64,000 nucleotides of DNA, from NCBI GenBank assembly GCA_017304945.1, contig JAFKLG010000077.1, positions 1 through 64,000 of the forward strand, in the 5' to 3' direction. The notes beneath the pieces were generated by a model, which was not told the DNA's origin, ran no database searches, and saw only the letters and a list, made by a program, of their open reading frames with translations. The DNA comes from Rhodospirillales bacterium. Its GTDB lineage: Bacteria; Pseudomonadota; Alphaproteobacteria; Acetobacterales; Acetobacteraceae. The position numbers and the translations under genes were made by a program. Of this stretch, positions 1 through 11,862 are shown one piece after another. Numbering within the stretch: position 1 is the first letter of the stretch; every line of letters starts with the position of its first letter.

Positions 1-20
1 CAGCAGGGTGCCGGCGAGGG

Positions 21-46
21 TGGCCGGGTCAAGCCCGGCCATGACG
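21..46. repeat. REP-like extragenic palindrome (copy 1)
   Basis: TGGCCGGG at 21-28 and CCCGGCCA at 34-41 form an 8-bp stem with a 5-nt loop, followed by TGACG. The same core with the ATGACG tail recurs near 15094, 18142 and 41800. Read on the minus strand it begins an apparent MAGLDPA peptide, a common spurious ORF start. Bases 1-160 contain no other gene I can support. Confidence 0.7.
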
Positions 47-190
47 AAAGGGCGCGGCCGGTGCCCCGATGCCCCACGCGCCGTTCGGGGCCGATGATAC
101 CGGGACGAGCCTGCTCCTCTGGCCCCGCCCCTCCTGGCCGGCGCGGGCGGCCCGTGTAGAGTGCGTCCCTCACCATCAGGAGCCCGCCTC

Positions 191-658
191 ATGGCCGGTC
201 GCGTCGAAGCCAAGCTTGCCGAACTCGGGATCACCCTTCCCACGCCCATGCAGCCGATCGCCAACTACGTTCCCTATGTCGTCACCGGCAACCTCGTGGT
301 CGTCTCCGGCCAGGTGCCCGCGATCGACGGCAAGATCGCGATCACCGGCAAGGTGAGCTGGGGCGTGTCGGTGGAGAAGGCGAAGGAAGCCGCGCGGCTC
401 TGCTTCATCAACGTGCTCGTGCATCTGAAGGCGGCCTGCGACGGCGATCTCGACAGGGTGAAACGAGTCGTGCGCCTGGGTGGCTTCGTCGCCGCCCCGT
501 CGGAGTTCAACCAGCACGCTCTCGTCATGAACGGCGCCTCCGACCTCGCCGTCGCGGTGTTCGGCGACGCCGGACGGCACGCGCGCACCACGATCGGCGT
601 GCCCTCGCTGCCCGCCGACGCCTCCGTCGAAGTGGAGGGAATGTTCGAGATCGCGTAG
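191..658 (+). CDS. RidA family protein (YjgF/YER057c/UK114)
   Basis: RidA-type proteins are small trimeric enzymes that hydrolyse reactive enamine/imine intermediates released by PLP enzymes. The 155-residue product has the family C-terminus, ARTTIGVPSLPADASVEVEG, in which Arg132 matches the arginine that binds the substrate carboxylate in true RidA. It is longer than the roughly 130-residue archetype and fits the longer YjgF-like subgroup, so its substrate may differ. The ATG at 191 is preferred over an in-frame GTG at 161 because a CAGGAG-type ribosome site lies 10 nt upstream and the family N-terminus begins here. The next gene starts 9 nt downstream, so the two are probably co-transcribed. 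Confidence 0.92.
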   Translation: MAGRVEAKLAELGITLPTPMQPIANYVPYVVTGNLVVVSGQVPAIDGKIAITGKVSWGVSVEKAKEAARLCFINVLVHLKAACDGDLDRVKRVVRLGGFVAAPSEFNQHALVMNGASDLAVAVFGDAGRHARTTIGVPSLPADASVEVEGMFEIA

Positions 659-667
659 GATCGGCGG

Positions 668-1828
668 ATGCCGGACGGCGCCGTCACGCTCACGCTCTCG
701 CTGCACGCCTCGATCGGCGAGATCGACGCCGATGCCTGGGATGCCTGCGCCGGACGGGACAACCCGTTCGTCAGCCATGCTTTCCTGAGCGCGGTGGAGG
801 ATAGCGGCTCCGCCTCGGCCCGCACCGGCTGGCTGCCCCAGCATGCGGCGCTGCGGGGCGAGGACGGGCGGCTGCTTGCCGTCGCGCCGATGTATGCGAA
901 GTCGCACAGCTACGGCGAATACGTGTTCGACCATGGCTGGGCGCATGCGCTGGAGCGCGCCGGCGGCGCGTACTACCCGAAGCTGCAGGTGGCGGTGCCG
1001 TTCAGCCCCGTGCCTGGCCCCCGCCTGCTGCGGCGCCCGGATGCCGGGGTGCCGATCGCGGCGCTGGCCAATGCGCTCGAGCAGGCCTGCCAGACGCACG
1101 ATCTGTCCTCGGTGCACGTGACCTTCTGCACCGAGGCGGAGTGGGAAGGCCTGGGCGAGGCCGGCTGGCTGCAACGTCTCGGCATGCAGTTCCACTGGGA
1201 GAACCGCGGCTACGCGACGTTCGACGACTTCCTGGGCGACCTCGCTTCGCGCAAGCGCAAGGTGCTGCGGCGGGAGCGGCGGGACGCCAACGCTGCCGGT
1301 CTCACCTTCCTGGCGCTGTCGGGCGCGGAGATCACCGAGGCGCATTGGGACGCGTTCTATCGGTTCTACCAGTCGACGGTGGACCGCAAATGGGGCTCCG
1401 CCTACCTGACCCGCCGCTTCTTCTCGCTGCTGGGCGAGCGCCTGGGATCACGCGTCGTGCTGATGATGGCGGAGCATGCCGGCAAGCCGGTGGCGGGGGC
1501 GCTCAACCTGGCCGGCAGCGAGGCGCTGTACGGCCGCAACTGGGGCTGCCGCGGCGACTGGCCGTTCCTGCATTTCGAGCTCTGCTACTACCGCGCCATC
1601 GAGTGGGCGATCGACCACGGGCTGCAGCGGGTCGAGGCCGGCGCGCAGGGCCGGCACAAGATCCAGCGCGGCTACCTGCCCAAGCCCACCTACTCGGCGC
1701 ACTGGATCGCGCATTCCGGCCTGCGCCGCGCGGTCAGGAGCTTCCTGGCGGAGGAGCGGCCCGGCGTCCTCGCCGAGATGGCCGCCCTCGTGGAGGAATC
1801 GCCGTTCCGCAAGGGCGACGAAGCGTAG
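668..1828 (+). CDS. FemAB-like / GNAT-fold acyltransferase (DUF482-type)
   Basis: The 386-residue protein resembles the family often named peptidoglycan biosynthesis protein or GNAT family N-acetyltransferase (PF04339). Supporting features are the N-terminal DNPFVSHAFLSAVEDSG segment, the HSYGEYVFDHGWAHA motif, a basic LASRKRKVLRRERRDA stretch near residue 200, and a C-terminal LYGRNWGC...LHFELCYY region. These are usual for the family, whose donor and acceptor are unknown; aminoacyl or acyl transfer is inferred from the fold. It has no signal peptide or membrane segment and is probably cytoplasmic. It lies 9 nt after the RidA-family gene and is followed by the oppositely oriented toxin-antitoxin pair. 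Confidence 0.85.
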   Translation: MPDGAVTLTLSLHASIGEIDADAWDACAGRDNPFVSHAFLSAVEDSGSASARTGWLPQHAALRGEDGRLLAVAPMYAKSHSYGEYVFDHGWAHALERAGGAYYPKLQVAVPFSPVPGPRLLRRPDAGVPIAALANALEQACQTHDLSSVHVTFCTEAEWEGLGEAGWLQRLGMQFHWENRGYATFDDFLGDLASRKRKVLRRERRDANAAGLTFLALSGAEITEAHWDAFYRFYQSTVDRKWGSAYLTRRFFSLLGERLGSRVVLMMAEHAGKPVAGALNLAGSEALYGRNWGCRGDWPFLHFELCYYRAIEWAIDHGLQRVEAGAQGRHKIQRGYLPKPTYSAHWIAHSGLRRAVRSFLAEERPGVLAEMAALVEESPFRKGDEA

Positions 1829-1873
1829 CGGCGATGGCCGTGGCGCTGGGCGCCCGCCATCCCGCGCGTGTTT

Positions 1874-2197
1874 TCAGGCGACCGTGTCGAGCCCATGCTT
1901 CGCAACCAGGGCCAGAAGCTTGAGCGATGCGCCCTGCGGCTGCTTCTCGCCTCTTTCCCACTGGCTGATCAGCCCGGTGGTCACATTGAGGTAGCGAGCG
2001 AACACCGCCTGGCTTGCGCCTTCGCGCTCTCGCAACGCTCGGATCTCGGCCGCGCTCAAACGAGGGACGGGCGTCAGGCAGGCCGCATCGAACGTGCGCA
2101 TCGTCTGCTTGTCCATCACGCCGGCCGCGTGCAGACCCTCAGCCGTCTCATGGATCGAGGCCATCACGGGACTGCGATACTGCTTCGTCACTCGCAT
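1874..2197 (-). CDS. HTH-XRE antitoxin, HigA2/NadS-like
   Basis: The 107-residue product carries a Cro/C1-type helix-turn-helix at about residues 53-97 (REREGASQAVFARYLNVTTG, then LISQWERGEKQP). The N-terminal arm contains a SIHETAEGLHAAG segment typical of NadS/HigA2 antitoxins, which bind both the toxin and their own promoter. Its start codon overlaps the last 10 nt of the upstream toxin gene, giving the toxin-first order of HigBA modules. Antitoxin function is inferred from sequence type and gene pairing; the family is secure, the partner specificity is not. Confidence 0.85.
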   Translation of the reverse strand: MRVTKQYRSPVMASIHETAEGLHAAGVMDKQTMRTFDAACLTPVPRLSAAEIRALREREGASQAVFARYLNVTTGLISQWERGEKQPQGASLKLLALVAKHGLDTVA

Positions 2198-2559
2198 GCC
2201 ACCTCTGTCAGAGTACCGTTCGCGACCGCCCTGGCCAGGGCATCATTCCCATAAGCAAGCAACTCGGCGGCAAGAAGTTTGAACGCCGCCAACTCGTCCT
2301 CGCGGATGTTGTCCTGTTCGTTCTTGGCAAAGCCATGGACGAAGAACGCCCTCTCGCCGATCCGGAGCAGGATGATCGTTCGAAAGCCCCCGGATTTGCC
2401 GCCCCCCGGCCGTGCAATCCTCTGCTTCACGACGCCGCCGCCGAGGTCGGCATCCACCAATCCCCGTGAAACGTCGGCGATCGCAGCACACAACACCGCA
2501 TCCGCGATACCGGCCTTGCGAGCAAACCGAGCGAACGACTTGTTCTTGAAGACCCGCAC
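2188..2559 (-). CDS. RelE/HigB2-like type II toxin
   Basis: The 123-residue protein fits the RelE-superfamily toxins of the COG4737 type: basic N-terminus (VFKNKSFARFARKAG), central GGKSGGFRTIILLRIGERAF and FVHGFAKNEQDNI, then a helical tail. These toxins cleave mRNA on or off the ribosome. The GTG at 2559 is the frame start; the upstream ribosome site is weak (GATGGGG close to the start). A good sigma70-type promoter lies 34-61 nt upstream. The gene is first in the pair and shares 10 nt with the antitoxin gene. Ribonuclease activity is known for the family and not tested here. Confidence 0.85.
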   Translation of the reverse strand: MRVFKNKSFARFARKAGIADAVLCAAIADVSRGLVDADLGGGVVKQRIARPGGGKSGGFRTIILLRIGERAFFVHGFAKNEQDNIREDELAAFKLLAAELLAYGNDALARAVANGTLTEVACE

Positions 2560-2592
2560 ACCCCATCGCCAATGCTGAGGATGAGCGGACGA

Positions 2593-2620
2593 TATATAAC
2601 ACTCGGTGCTACAATAACAA
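2593..2620 (-). promoter_or_regulatory. Promoter of the HigB/HigA-type operon
   Basis: On the minus strand TTGTTA (2620-2615) and TATATA (2598-2593) are separated by 16 nt and stand 34 nt before the toxin GTG. The segment is strikingly AT-rich for this genome. The -35 and -10 assignments are inferred from consensus. Confidence 0.6.
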
Positions 2621-2723
2621 GGTGCGTCATCAGCCTGGCGCAGCTCGACCGGCCGGACGCCCGGGCACTACGCGCCACTGCAGGTCCGCTGCGCCATCGG
2701 CGAAACGGCCCGGGCCGCCCCGC

Positions 2724-3503
2724 TCACCCCTGCAGGCGGGTCACCCGGCCGGCGGTGAGCCCGCCATCGATCACCAGTTCCGACCCGGTGACGTGCCGCG
2801 CGGCGTCGGAGACGAGATAGAGGATCCCCTCCGCGATATCCTCCGGGCCGGAGGCGACGCCCAGCGGCACCGAGGCCTCGGCGATCTTGTGCGGGTCGAG
2901 CGGCGCGTTGCTGCGGCCGGCCGGGATCTTCTCCCAGATCGGCGTCGCGATGATGCCGGGATGCACCGAGTTCACCCGAATGCCGTCGCCCGCCTGGGCG
3001 CATTCCAGCGCCATCGACTTGGCGAACAGCCGCACCGCGCCCTTGGTGGCGCTGTAGCCGGCGAGCCCGGCGGAGCCGCGCAGCCCGGCGACCGAGGACA
3101 GCATCACGATCGATCCGCCATGGCCGAAGCGGCGCATCGCCGGGATGCCGAATTTCACCGTGAGGAACACGCCGTCGACGTTGATCGCCATCTGCTTGCG
3201 CCAGTCGGCCAGCGACATCTCGATCGCCGGGCCCATGATGCCGATCCCCGCATTGGCGACCAGGATGTCGAGCCGGCCGAATCGTTCGGCGGCGGCGATC
3301 ACCGCGGGCCAGCCGGCCTCGTCGGTGACGTCGTGATGCAGGTACGCCCCGCCGATCTCGCCGGCGAGCGCCTCGCCCGCCGCGTCGTCGAGGTCGGTCA
3401 GCACGAGCTTCGCCCCCTCGCGTGCCAGCACCCGCGCGGTGGCCGCGCCGATGCCGGATGCCGCGCCGGTGATGATGCCGACCTTGCCCTCGAGCCGCGC
3501 CAT
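2724..3503 (-). CDS. SDR family NAD(P)-dependent oxidoreductase
   Basis: A classical short-chain dehydrogenase of 259 residues. It shows the cofactor motif TGAASGIG at residues 12-19, an Asp at the end of beta-2 (LVLTDLDD) that favours NAD(H), NAGIG at 84-88, and the catalytic Ser137, Tyr150 and Lys154 (YSATK). The C-terminus IDGGLTAGRV is usual for the family. The start at 3503 follows a strong GGAGGG site; an 80-residue upstream extension of the frame has no SDR character. The substrate is unknown. It is transcribed toward the toxin-antitoxin pair and downstream of the GH15 gene on the same strand. Confidence 0.92.
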   Translation of the reverse strand: MARLEGKVGIITGAASGIGAATARVLAREGAKLVLTDLDDAAGEALAGEIGGAYLHHDVTDEAGWPAVIAAAERFGRLDILVANAGIGIMGPAIEMSLADWRKQMAINVDGVFLTVKFGIPAMRRFGHGGSIVMLSSVAGLRGSAGLAGYSATKGAVRLFAKSMALECAQAGDGIRVNSVHPGIIATPIWEKIPAGRSNAPLDPHKIAEASVPLGVASGPEDIAEGILYLVSDAARHVTGSELVIDGGLTAGRVTRLQG

Positions 3504-3562
3504 GGATCGTCCCTCCGTTTCTGTGGCCGGCATGACAGCCCGGCCGCGACATGGAGGCAAGC

Positions 3563-5449
3563 TCAGGCGGACGCGGAGTCGTGGCCGGCTCGGCGGCGGC
3601 GATGCGCCGGACCGCGCTGGTGGTTCTGCAGGTTGAGCGCGCTGTTGATCAAAGCGAGGTGGGAAAAGGCCTGCGGGAAATTGCCGAGTTGCAGCTTGAG
3701 ATGCGGATCGTATTCCTCGGCGAGCAGGCCCACGTCGTTGCACAGGCCGAGCAGCCGCTCGAACATGGCCTCGGCCTCGTGGTGGCGGCCCTGCAGGACG
3801 AGGTTGTCCACGTACCAGAAGCTGCAGGCCAGGAACACGCCCTCACCGGGCGGCAATCCGTCCGCCGTCTCCTGCGTGCGGTAGCGCATGATCAGCCCGT
3901 CCTGCATCAGCTCCCGCCCGATCGCGGCGACCGTGCCCTGGATGCGCGGATCGCTGGCCGGCAGGAAGCCGACCATCGGCAGCAGCAGCAGGCTCGCGTC
4001 GAGCGCGTCACCGCCATAGACCTGGGTGAAGCTGTTCTTCTCCGGGTTGAAGCCGCGCTCACACACCGATTGGTGGATCGCGTCCCGCACCGACCGCCAG
4101 CGGTCGAGCGGCGCGGCCAGATGGTGCGTCTCGGCGGTGCGGATGGCGCGGTCCATCGCCACCCAGCACATCGCCTTGGAGAAGGTGAAGTTCTGTGCCC
4201 CGCCGCGCACTTCCCAGATGCTCTCGTCGGGCTGCAGCCACAGCTTCTCGAGATGCTGGGCCAGCGCGCGCTGCAGCGGCCAGCTTCCACTCGGACGCGT
4301 GAGGCCGGCCTCGACCTCCTGGTACAGCGCGTCCATCAGCTCCCCGTAGACGTCGAGCTGGAGCTGGGTGGAGGCGGCATTGCCGATGCGCACCGGCCGC
4401 GCGCCGCCGAAGCCATCCAGCCAGGGCACCTCCCACTCCATCAGCCAGCGCTCGCCGCCGAGGCCGTAGAGCGTCTGCACCTGTGCCGGCGTGCCGGCGA
4501 CGGAGCGGCGCAGCCAGGCGCCCCAGGCCTCCGCCTCCTCCCGGTAGCCGGCATGCATCAGTGCGAGCAGGGTGAAGGTGGCGTCGCGCAGCCAGCAGAA
4601 CCGGTAGTCCCAGTTGCGCTGACCGCCGAGCCGTTCGGGAAGGGAGGTGGTGGGCGCGGCGACGATGCCGCCGGTCGGCGCATAGGTCAGCGCCTTGAGC
4701 GTGAGCAGCGACCGGCGCACCGCCTCGCTCCAGCGGCCCCGGTAGGTGCAGCGGGCGGCCCAGCGCGTCCAGACCGTTTCGGCGGCGTCCAGCGCCTGTC
4801 GGGGGTCGGGCGGCGTCGGCGCCGGCAGTTGCGAGGGCCCATGCGCGAGGCTGAAGCAGACGCGTTCGCCGGCCTTCACCGTGAAGTCGGCGACGGAACT
4901 CATGCCGCGGCCATGCAGTGGGACGTCGGTATGCAGCACGACCTGGTCGGGGCCGCAGACGGCGAGCAATCCGCTGCCGTGGTTGAGCCGCGTGACCCAG
5001 GGCACGGCGGATCCGTATTCGAACCGCAGCGCGAGATCGAGGTGCAGCGCGACCTGGCCGCTGCGGCCCTCGACGATGCGGATCACCGCGGCGGGGTCGG
5101 TGGCCATGAAGTCGATCAGCGCGACGCTGCCGTCGGGCGTCTCGAACACCGTCTCGAGGATCAGCGTGTCGGGACGGTAGCGGCGCGTGGTGCGGGTCGG
5201 CGCCGCCTGCGGGGCGATCCGCCAGCGGCCGTTGTCGGTGTTGCCGAGCAGGGCGGCGAAGCAGGCGGGAGAGTCGAAGCGGGGCCAACAGAGCCAGTCG
5301 ATGGAGCCCTCGCGGCTGACCAGCGCCGCCGAGTGGCAGTCGCCGATCAGGGCGTAGTCCTCGATCCGGCGGGCGACCGGCGGCTGGGGCGAGCTCTGTG
5401 CGCGGGGGTTTTCGGCGGCGGCGGGGGCGTTATCGGTGGTCTGCGACAT
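3563..5449 (-). CDS. Glycoside hydrolase family 15 protein (glucoamylase/trehalase type)
   Basis: The 628-residue protein has the two-part architecture of bacterial GH15 enzymes. The N-terminal beta-sandwich begins IEDYALIGDCHSAALVSREG with SIDWLCWPRFDSP. The (alpha/alpha)6 barrel includes NWDYRFCWLRDATFTLLAL, a GNAASTQLQLDVYGELMDAL block, and GEGVFLACSFWYVDNL near the C-terminus, where the family's catalytic base Glu sits. GH15 members release glucose from alpha-glucans or split trehalose; which applies here cannot be read from sequence. No signal peptide is seen, suggesting a cytoplasmic enzyme. The start at 5449 overlaps the upstream stop as TGATG, so translation is probably coupled to the preceding gene. 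Confidence 0.93.
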   Translation of the reverse strand: MSQTTDNAPAAAENPRAQSSPQPPVARRIEDYALIGDCHSAALVSREGSIDWLCWPRFDSPACFAALLGNTDNGRWRIAPQAAPTRTTRRYRPDTLILETVFETPDGSVALIDFMATDPAAVIRIVEGRSGQVALHLDLALRFEYGSAVPWVTRLNHGSGLLAVCGPDQVVLHTDVPLHGRGMSSVADFTVKAGERVCFSLAHGPSQLPAPTPPDPRQALDAAETVWTRWAARCTYRGRWSEAVRRSLLTLKALTYAPTGGIVAAPTTSLPERLGGQRNWDYRFCWLRDATFTLLALMHAGYREEAEAWGAWLRRSVAGTPAQVQTLYGLGGERWLMEWEVPWLDGFGGARPVRIGNAASTQLQLDVYGELMDALYQEVEAGLTRPSGSWPLQRALAQHLEKLWLQPDESIWEVRGGAQNFTFSKAMCWVAMDRAIRTAETHHLAAPLDRWRSVRDAIHQSVCERGFNPEKNSFTQVYGGDALDASLLLLPMVGFLPASDPRIQGTVAAIGRELMQDGLIMRYRTQETADGLPPGEGVFLACSFWYVDNLVLQGRHHEAEAMFERLLGLCNDVGLLAEEYDPHLKLQLGNFPQAFSHLALINSALNLQNHQRGPAHRRRRAGHDSASA

Positions 5450-5814
5450 CAGTTCGCCTGCCCCCAGACCCGGCCGCCGTTGTTGCCGGTGCAGTAGCAA
5501 CTACTGCCGGGCGCGACCGAGCGCTCCATCGGGCAGGTATAGGCGCCGGCGATGCAGCTCTGGCCGCGGTTCGGATAGCTCGCCGGCGGCGGCGTGTAGG
5601 TCACCGGGGGCGGCGCGTACACGACGGGCGGCGGCGGTGCGTAATAGACCGGCGGCGGGTAGTACACGGGCGGCGGCGGATAATAGACCGGCGGCGGCAG
5701 CCAGGGCACGCCGACGCCGACCCCGAAATAGACGCGTGCCGCGGCGGGGGTGGCACTGGCGCACAGCGAAAGCAGCAGGCCGGCGAGGACCAGGGGCGGA
5801 ACGATGCGGCGCAT
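5449..5814 (-). CDS. Pro/Tyr-rich exported protein
   Basis: A 121-residue protein of unknown function. Residues 1-26 form a signal peptide (basic MRR, hydrophobic core, ATPAAA cleavage region). The mature part contains about ten PPPVYYPPP-like repeats, then a C-terminal domain with four cysteines (SCIAGAYTCPM and SSCYCTGNNGG) that could form two disulfides. Similar Pro/Tyr-rich proteins are common periplasmic or envelope proteins in alphaproteobacteria, without known activity. An alternative ATG at 5850 adds 12 residues that spoil the signal peptide. Its stop overlaps the GH15 start. Confidence 0.75.
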   Translation of the reverse strand: MRRIVPPLVLAGLLLSLCASATPAAARVYFGVGVGVPWLPPPVYYPPPPVYYPPPVYYAPPPPVVYAPPPVTYTPPPASYPNRGQSCIAGAYTCPMERSVAPGSSCYCTGNNGGRVWGQAN

Positions 5815-5849
5815 GCGGCGAACTCCGAGGGCATCGAGGAGGCGGGTCA

Positions 5850-5990
5850 TGGGGACGTACCAGGCGGAGGGAGACATACCAGACGGACACGCCAATGGAC
5901 CGCGCAGGAGGACGTGCCAGTGGAATGTACCAGAGGAATGTACCGGAGGAATGTGCCAGGAATGTATCTGAGGGATGTCTTCGCGGACGT
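5850..5990. repeat. Degenerate short tandem repeats (GGAATGTACC type)
   Basis: Near-identical 11-13 nt units of the form GGAATGTACCRGA begin at about 5922, 5935, 5948 and 5959, with weaker relatives (GGGACGTACCAG, GAGACATACCAG) from 5850. The array lies between the oppositely oriented exported-protein and helicase genes, a place where promoters are expected. I see no gene in 5815-6279. Confidence 0.6.
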
Positions 5991-6279
5991 ATCCGCGGGG
6001 GAATGATGGTGCCGGGGATGGCGGTGCGGAACGCCGCGCCGCGTTCCATCGAGGAAAGTCGGCAGTCGGCCCTGGATTTCCAGCCCATGCGGGCCAAACT
6101 ACCATCTGCGCCGCGCTCGCCGGCTGCGTGCAGGATTGGAAGCCTTCGACCGCGACCTTTGGTGGTTGACTTTCCTGTCGCCAGCCGGGATATGCGGCTC
6201 GTTGTGCGCGCCCCGCGCCTCTCGCGACACGCGCGAACGCTGCGGCCACGCCGCAGCCAGCCACTCGACTGGACCCGAA

Positions 6280-8864
<2,585 letters not shown>

Positions 8865-8868
<4 letters not shown>

Positions 8869-10070
8869 ACGACGCCCCCGCACGCCCTGCCAGCCGCTTC
8901 ACCCCGTTCCAGTGGGATGACGCGCTGCGGCTGGACGGCCAGCTCTCGGAGGACGAGCGGGCGATCCGCGATGCCGCGCGCGAGTACTGCCAGGAGAAGC
9001 TGTTCCCCCGCGTGCTGCAGGGCTTCCGCAACGAGACCTTCGACCGCACCATCATGAACGAGATGGGCGAGATGGGCTTCCTCGGCGCCACGCTCGAAGG
9101 CTATGGCTGCGCCGGCGTCAATTATGTCAGCTACGGCCTGATCTCCCGCGAGGTGGAGCGCGTCGACAGCGGCTATCGCAGCGCCTTCTCGGTCCAGTCC
9201 TCGCTGGTGATGTTCCCGATCTACGCCTTCGGGTCGGAGGAGCAGCGGCAGAAATTCCTGCCCAAGCTGCGCAGCGGCGAGTTCGTCGGCTGCTTCGGCC
9301 TGACCGAACCCGATGCCGGCTCCGATCCCGCCTCCATGCGCACCCGCGCCAAGGCGGTCGATGGCGGCTTCGTGCTGAACGGCTCCAAGACCTGGATCAC
9401 CAACTCCCCGCTCGCCGACGTCATGGTCGTCTGGGCCAAGGACGATGCCGGCGATATCCGCGGCTACATCCTGGAACGCGGCATGCAGGGCCTGACCACG
9501 CCGAAGATCGAGGGCAAGTTCTCGCTGCGCGCCTCGACCACCGGCATGATCATGATGCAGGACGTGTTCGTCCCCGCCGCGAACCAGCTTCCCGGCGTGA
9601 AGGGGCTGCGCGGCCCGTTCTCCTGCCTCAACAACGCCCGCTACGGCATCGCCTGGGGCTCGCTGGGCGCGGCCGAATTTTGCTGGCACGCGGCGCGCAC
9701 CTACACGCTCGAGCGCAAGATGTTCGGCAAGCCGCTGGCGGCGACGCAGCTCATCCAGAAGAAGCTCGCCGACATGCAGACCGAGATCACCCTCGGCCTC
9801 CAGGGCGTCCTCCGGCTCGGTCGCCTGATGGACGAGCACCAGGCCGCGCCCGAGATGATCTCCCTGCTCAAGCGCAACAACTGCGGCAAGTCGCTCGACA
9901 TCGCCCGCATGGCGCGTGACATGCACGGCGGCAACGGCATCGTCGACGAGTACCACGTGATCCGTCACGTGATGAACCTCGAGACGGTGAACACCTACGA
10001 AGGCACGCACGACGTGCACGCGCTGATCCTGGGCCGCGCCCAGACCGGGATCTCCGCCTTCGGCGCATGA
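8865..10070 (+). CDS. gcdH: Glutaryl-CoA dehydrogenase (acyl-CoA dehydrogenase family)
   Basis: FAD enzyme that oxidises and decarboxylates glutaryl-CoA to crotonyl-CoA in lysine and tryptophan breakdown. The 401-residue product follows glutaryl-CoA dehydrogenases closely: [45 protein letters not shown], and the C-terminal [17 protein letters not shown], whose Glu (about residue 379) is the catalytic base. The TYEGTHD-HALILGR signature separates it from short-chain acyl-CoA dehydrogenases. It overlaps the helicase stop and the methyltransferase start by 4 nt each, an unusual functional mix. No electron-transfer or glutaryl-CoA transferase gene is adjacent. Confidence 0.92.
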
Positions 10071-11419
10071 GCCGCGATCGGGCGCGCGGTCGCCCCGCGC
10101 GTCCGGCTCGCATCGCCGCACCGCCACCCCCGCTCGACCTCACCATCTCCGCGCTCGGTGCCGAGGCCGACGGCCTCGCGCAATCACCCGACGGCACGCG
10201 GTTCTTCGTGCCACTCACCTTGCCCGGGGAGACCGTGCATGCCCGCCCCGTGTCGCCGCGCGCCGGCGGCTGGGGCGCGGTGGCGGAGACGATCGTCACA
10301 CCCTCGCCCGATCGCGTGTCGCCGCCCTGCCAGCATTTCGGCGCCTGTGGCGGCTGCACGCTGCAGCACTGGCGCGACACACCTTACCTCGCCTGGAAGA
10401 CCGGCCTGCTCGAGACCGCATTGCGCCGCGCCGGCTACGACACGCCGCCGCTGCGCCCGCCGATCGCCTCCGGCGCGAGGGAGCGCCGCCGCATGGACCT
10501 CGCCGTCCACCGCACCGCGCAGGGCGTCATCCTCGGCCTGCACCGGCTGCGCGCCGCGGAAGTGGTGGACCTCGCCACCTGCCACGTGCTCATCCCCTCC
10601 CTGGTCGCCCTGCTCGCGCCGCTGCGCACGCTGCTCGCCGGCCTGAGCGGACTGCGGCGCCAGGGTTCGGTCGTCGCCAACCTGGTCGAAGGCGGCGCCG
10701 ACCTGCTGTTGCGCACCGACGCGGCGCTGACCGCCGCCGATCGTCAGGCGCTCGCCGGCTTCGCCCGTGCCCACGGGGTCCCGCGCATCACCTGGGCCGA
10801 GGGCACCGGCACGCCCGAACCGGCGGTGCTCCTGCGCCCAGCCACCATCACCTTGTCCGGCATCGCGGTGGACCTGCCGCCCGGCGGATTTCTTCAGGCC
10901 ACCGCGCGCGGTGAGGCGGCGATCGTCGCGGCGGTGCTGGACGGGCTGCCGGAGCGCCTGCCGCAGCGCGCCCGTATCGCCGAACTCTACGCCGGCAGCG
11001 GCACGCTGACCTTCGCCTTGGCCCAGCGGGCCGGCGTCGCCGCATGGGAAGGCGACGCCGCCGCGGCCGCCGCGCTGCGCACCGCCGCACGGCGCGCCGG
11101 GCTCGAAGGCCGCATCGCCGTCACCCCGCGCGATCTCGCGCGCCAGCCGCTGCAGCCGAACGAACTCTCCGGCTTCGCCGCCGTCGTGCTCGACCCGCCA
11201 CATGACGGCGCCGCCGCGCAGATCCCGGCCATCGCCGGCAGCGGCGTCTCCCGCATCGTCTACGTCTCCTGCAACCCCGCCGCGCTCGGGCGCGATGCCG
11301 CCCAGTTGCGTGCGGCCGGATGGGCGCTGCGGTCGGTGCAGCCGATCGACCAGTTCGTCTGGTCCGCGCGGCTCGAGGCGGTCGCCGTGTTCGAGCGGTC
11401 GCGGGGCGCCGGCCGCTAG
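10067..11419 (+). CDS. TrmA/RlmD-family RNA m5U methyltransferase
   Basis: SAM-dependent methyltransferase acting on uridine C5 in rRNA or tRNA. The 450-residue protein has an N-terminal TRAM-like region, cysteines spaced C-x5-C-x2-C ([17 protein letters not shown], about residues 86-94) and a further ATCHV cysteine for an Fe-S cluster. It also has a SAM-binding [13 protein letters not shown] motif, DPPHDG in place of the usual DPPR, and the catalytic cysteine in YVSCNPAAL. Many alphaproteobacterial members are annotated only as class I RNA methyltransferase; whether the target is 23S rRNA is not decided by sequence. It is translationally coupled to gcdH. Confidence 0.9.
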   Translation: MSRDRARGRPARPARIAAPPPPLDLTISALGAEADGLAQSPDGTRFFVPLTLPGETVHARPVSPRAGGWGAVAETIVTPSPDRVSPPCQHFGACGGCTLQHWRDTPYLAWKTGLLETALRRAGYDTPPLRPPIASGARERRRMDLAVHRTAQGVILGLHRLRAAEVVDLATCHVLIPSLVALLAPLRTLLAGLSGLRRQGSVVANLVEGGADLLLRTDAALTAADRQALAGFARAHGVPRITWAEGTGTPEPAVLLRPATITLSGIAVDLPPGGFLQATARGEAAIVAAVLDGLPERLPQRARIAELYAGSGTLTFALAQRAGVAAWEGDAAAAAALRTAARRAGLEGRIAVTPRDLARQPLQPNELSGFAAVVLDPPHDGAAAQIPAIAGSGVSRIVYVSCNPAALGRDAAQLRAAGWALRSVQPIDQFVWSARLEAVAVFERSRGAGR

Positions 11420-11862
11420 CCGGCATCTACGACTGTCGAGATTGCGGCGGCCCGTTGCTCATCGGCGTGCGCTTCAGCAGGTTTGTCACAGCACCTGCCC
11501 GAGTGGGCGGCCGGCGCAATCCCCTCGAGTACGCAGTAGAAGACCAGCCGCCCACGCGGGAGTTGACCGCTTCTGTCTGTCCCGTCCTGCCGGCTGGCCA
11601 GTTGGTCTGATCGGCGCCGCTCGACGGTGGTCGCCGTGCCCGGGCGGCTGCTCGGATCGCGCACCTCGTCAGGGCCACGCGAAAGTGTCGAACCTGGGGC
11701 GAAAACGTGGAATGTAGCTGCACCAGACGCAAACGCTGCCGATCCTTCTCTGGCTGGGAACAAGATCGTGCGCGTGCGCTGCACAAGAAACTGCGGCGCC
11801 CCGACTCCGTTCGATGTCTGCGCGGCTCGGTCGCCGCGTCCACAGACTTGCAGGAGGACAGA
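11420..11862. other. Gene-free interval before the PRC-barrel gene
   Basis: About 440 bp with no convincing coding frame. The only site I can support is the AGGAGGA ribosome site just before 11863. The right part is less GC-rich than its surroundings and probably holds the promoter, but no clear -35/-10 pair stands out. Confidence 0.5.

Noticed and set aside
1..43. Minus-strand MAGLDPATLAGTLL reading from 43 to the window edge
   Set aside because: It is read through the REP palindrome, a known source of false MAGLDPA starts; nothing else supports a gene.
176..1345. 389-residue minus-strand open frame
   Set aside because: Antisense to the RidA-family and FemAB-like genes; Arg/His-rich composition typical of shadow frames in GC-rich DNA.
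3551..5497. 648-residue plus-strand open frame
   Set aside because: Antisense to the GH15 gene, which has complete family motifs.
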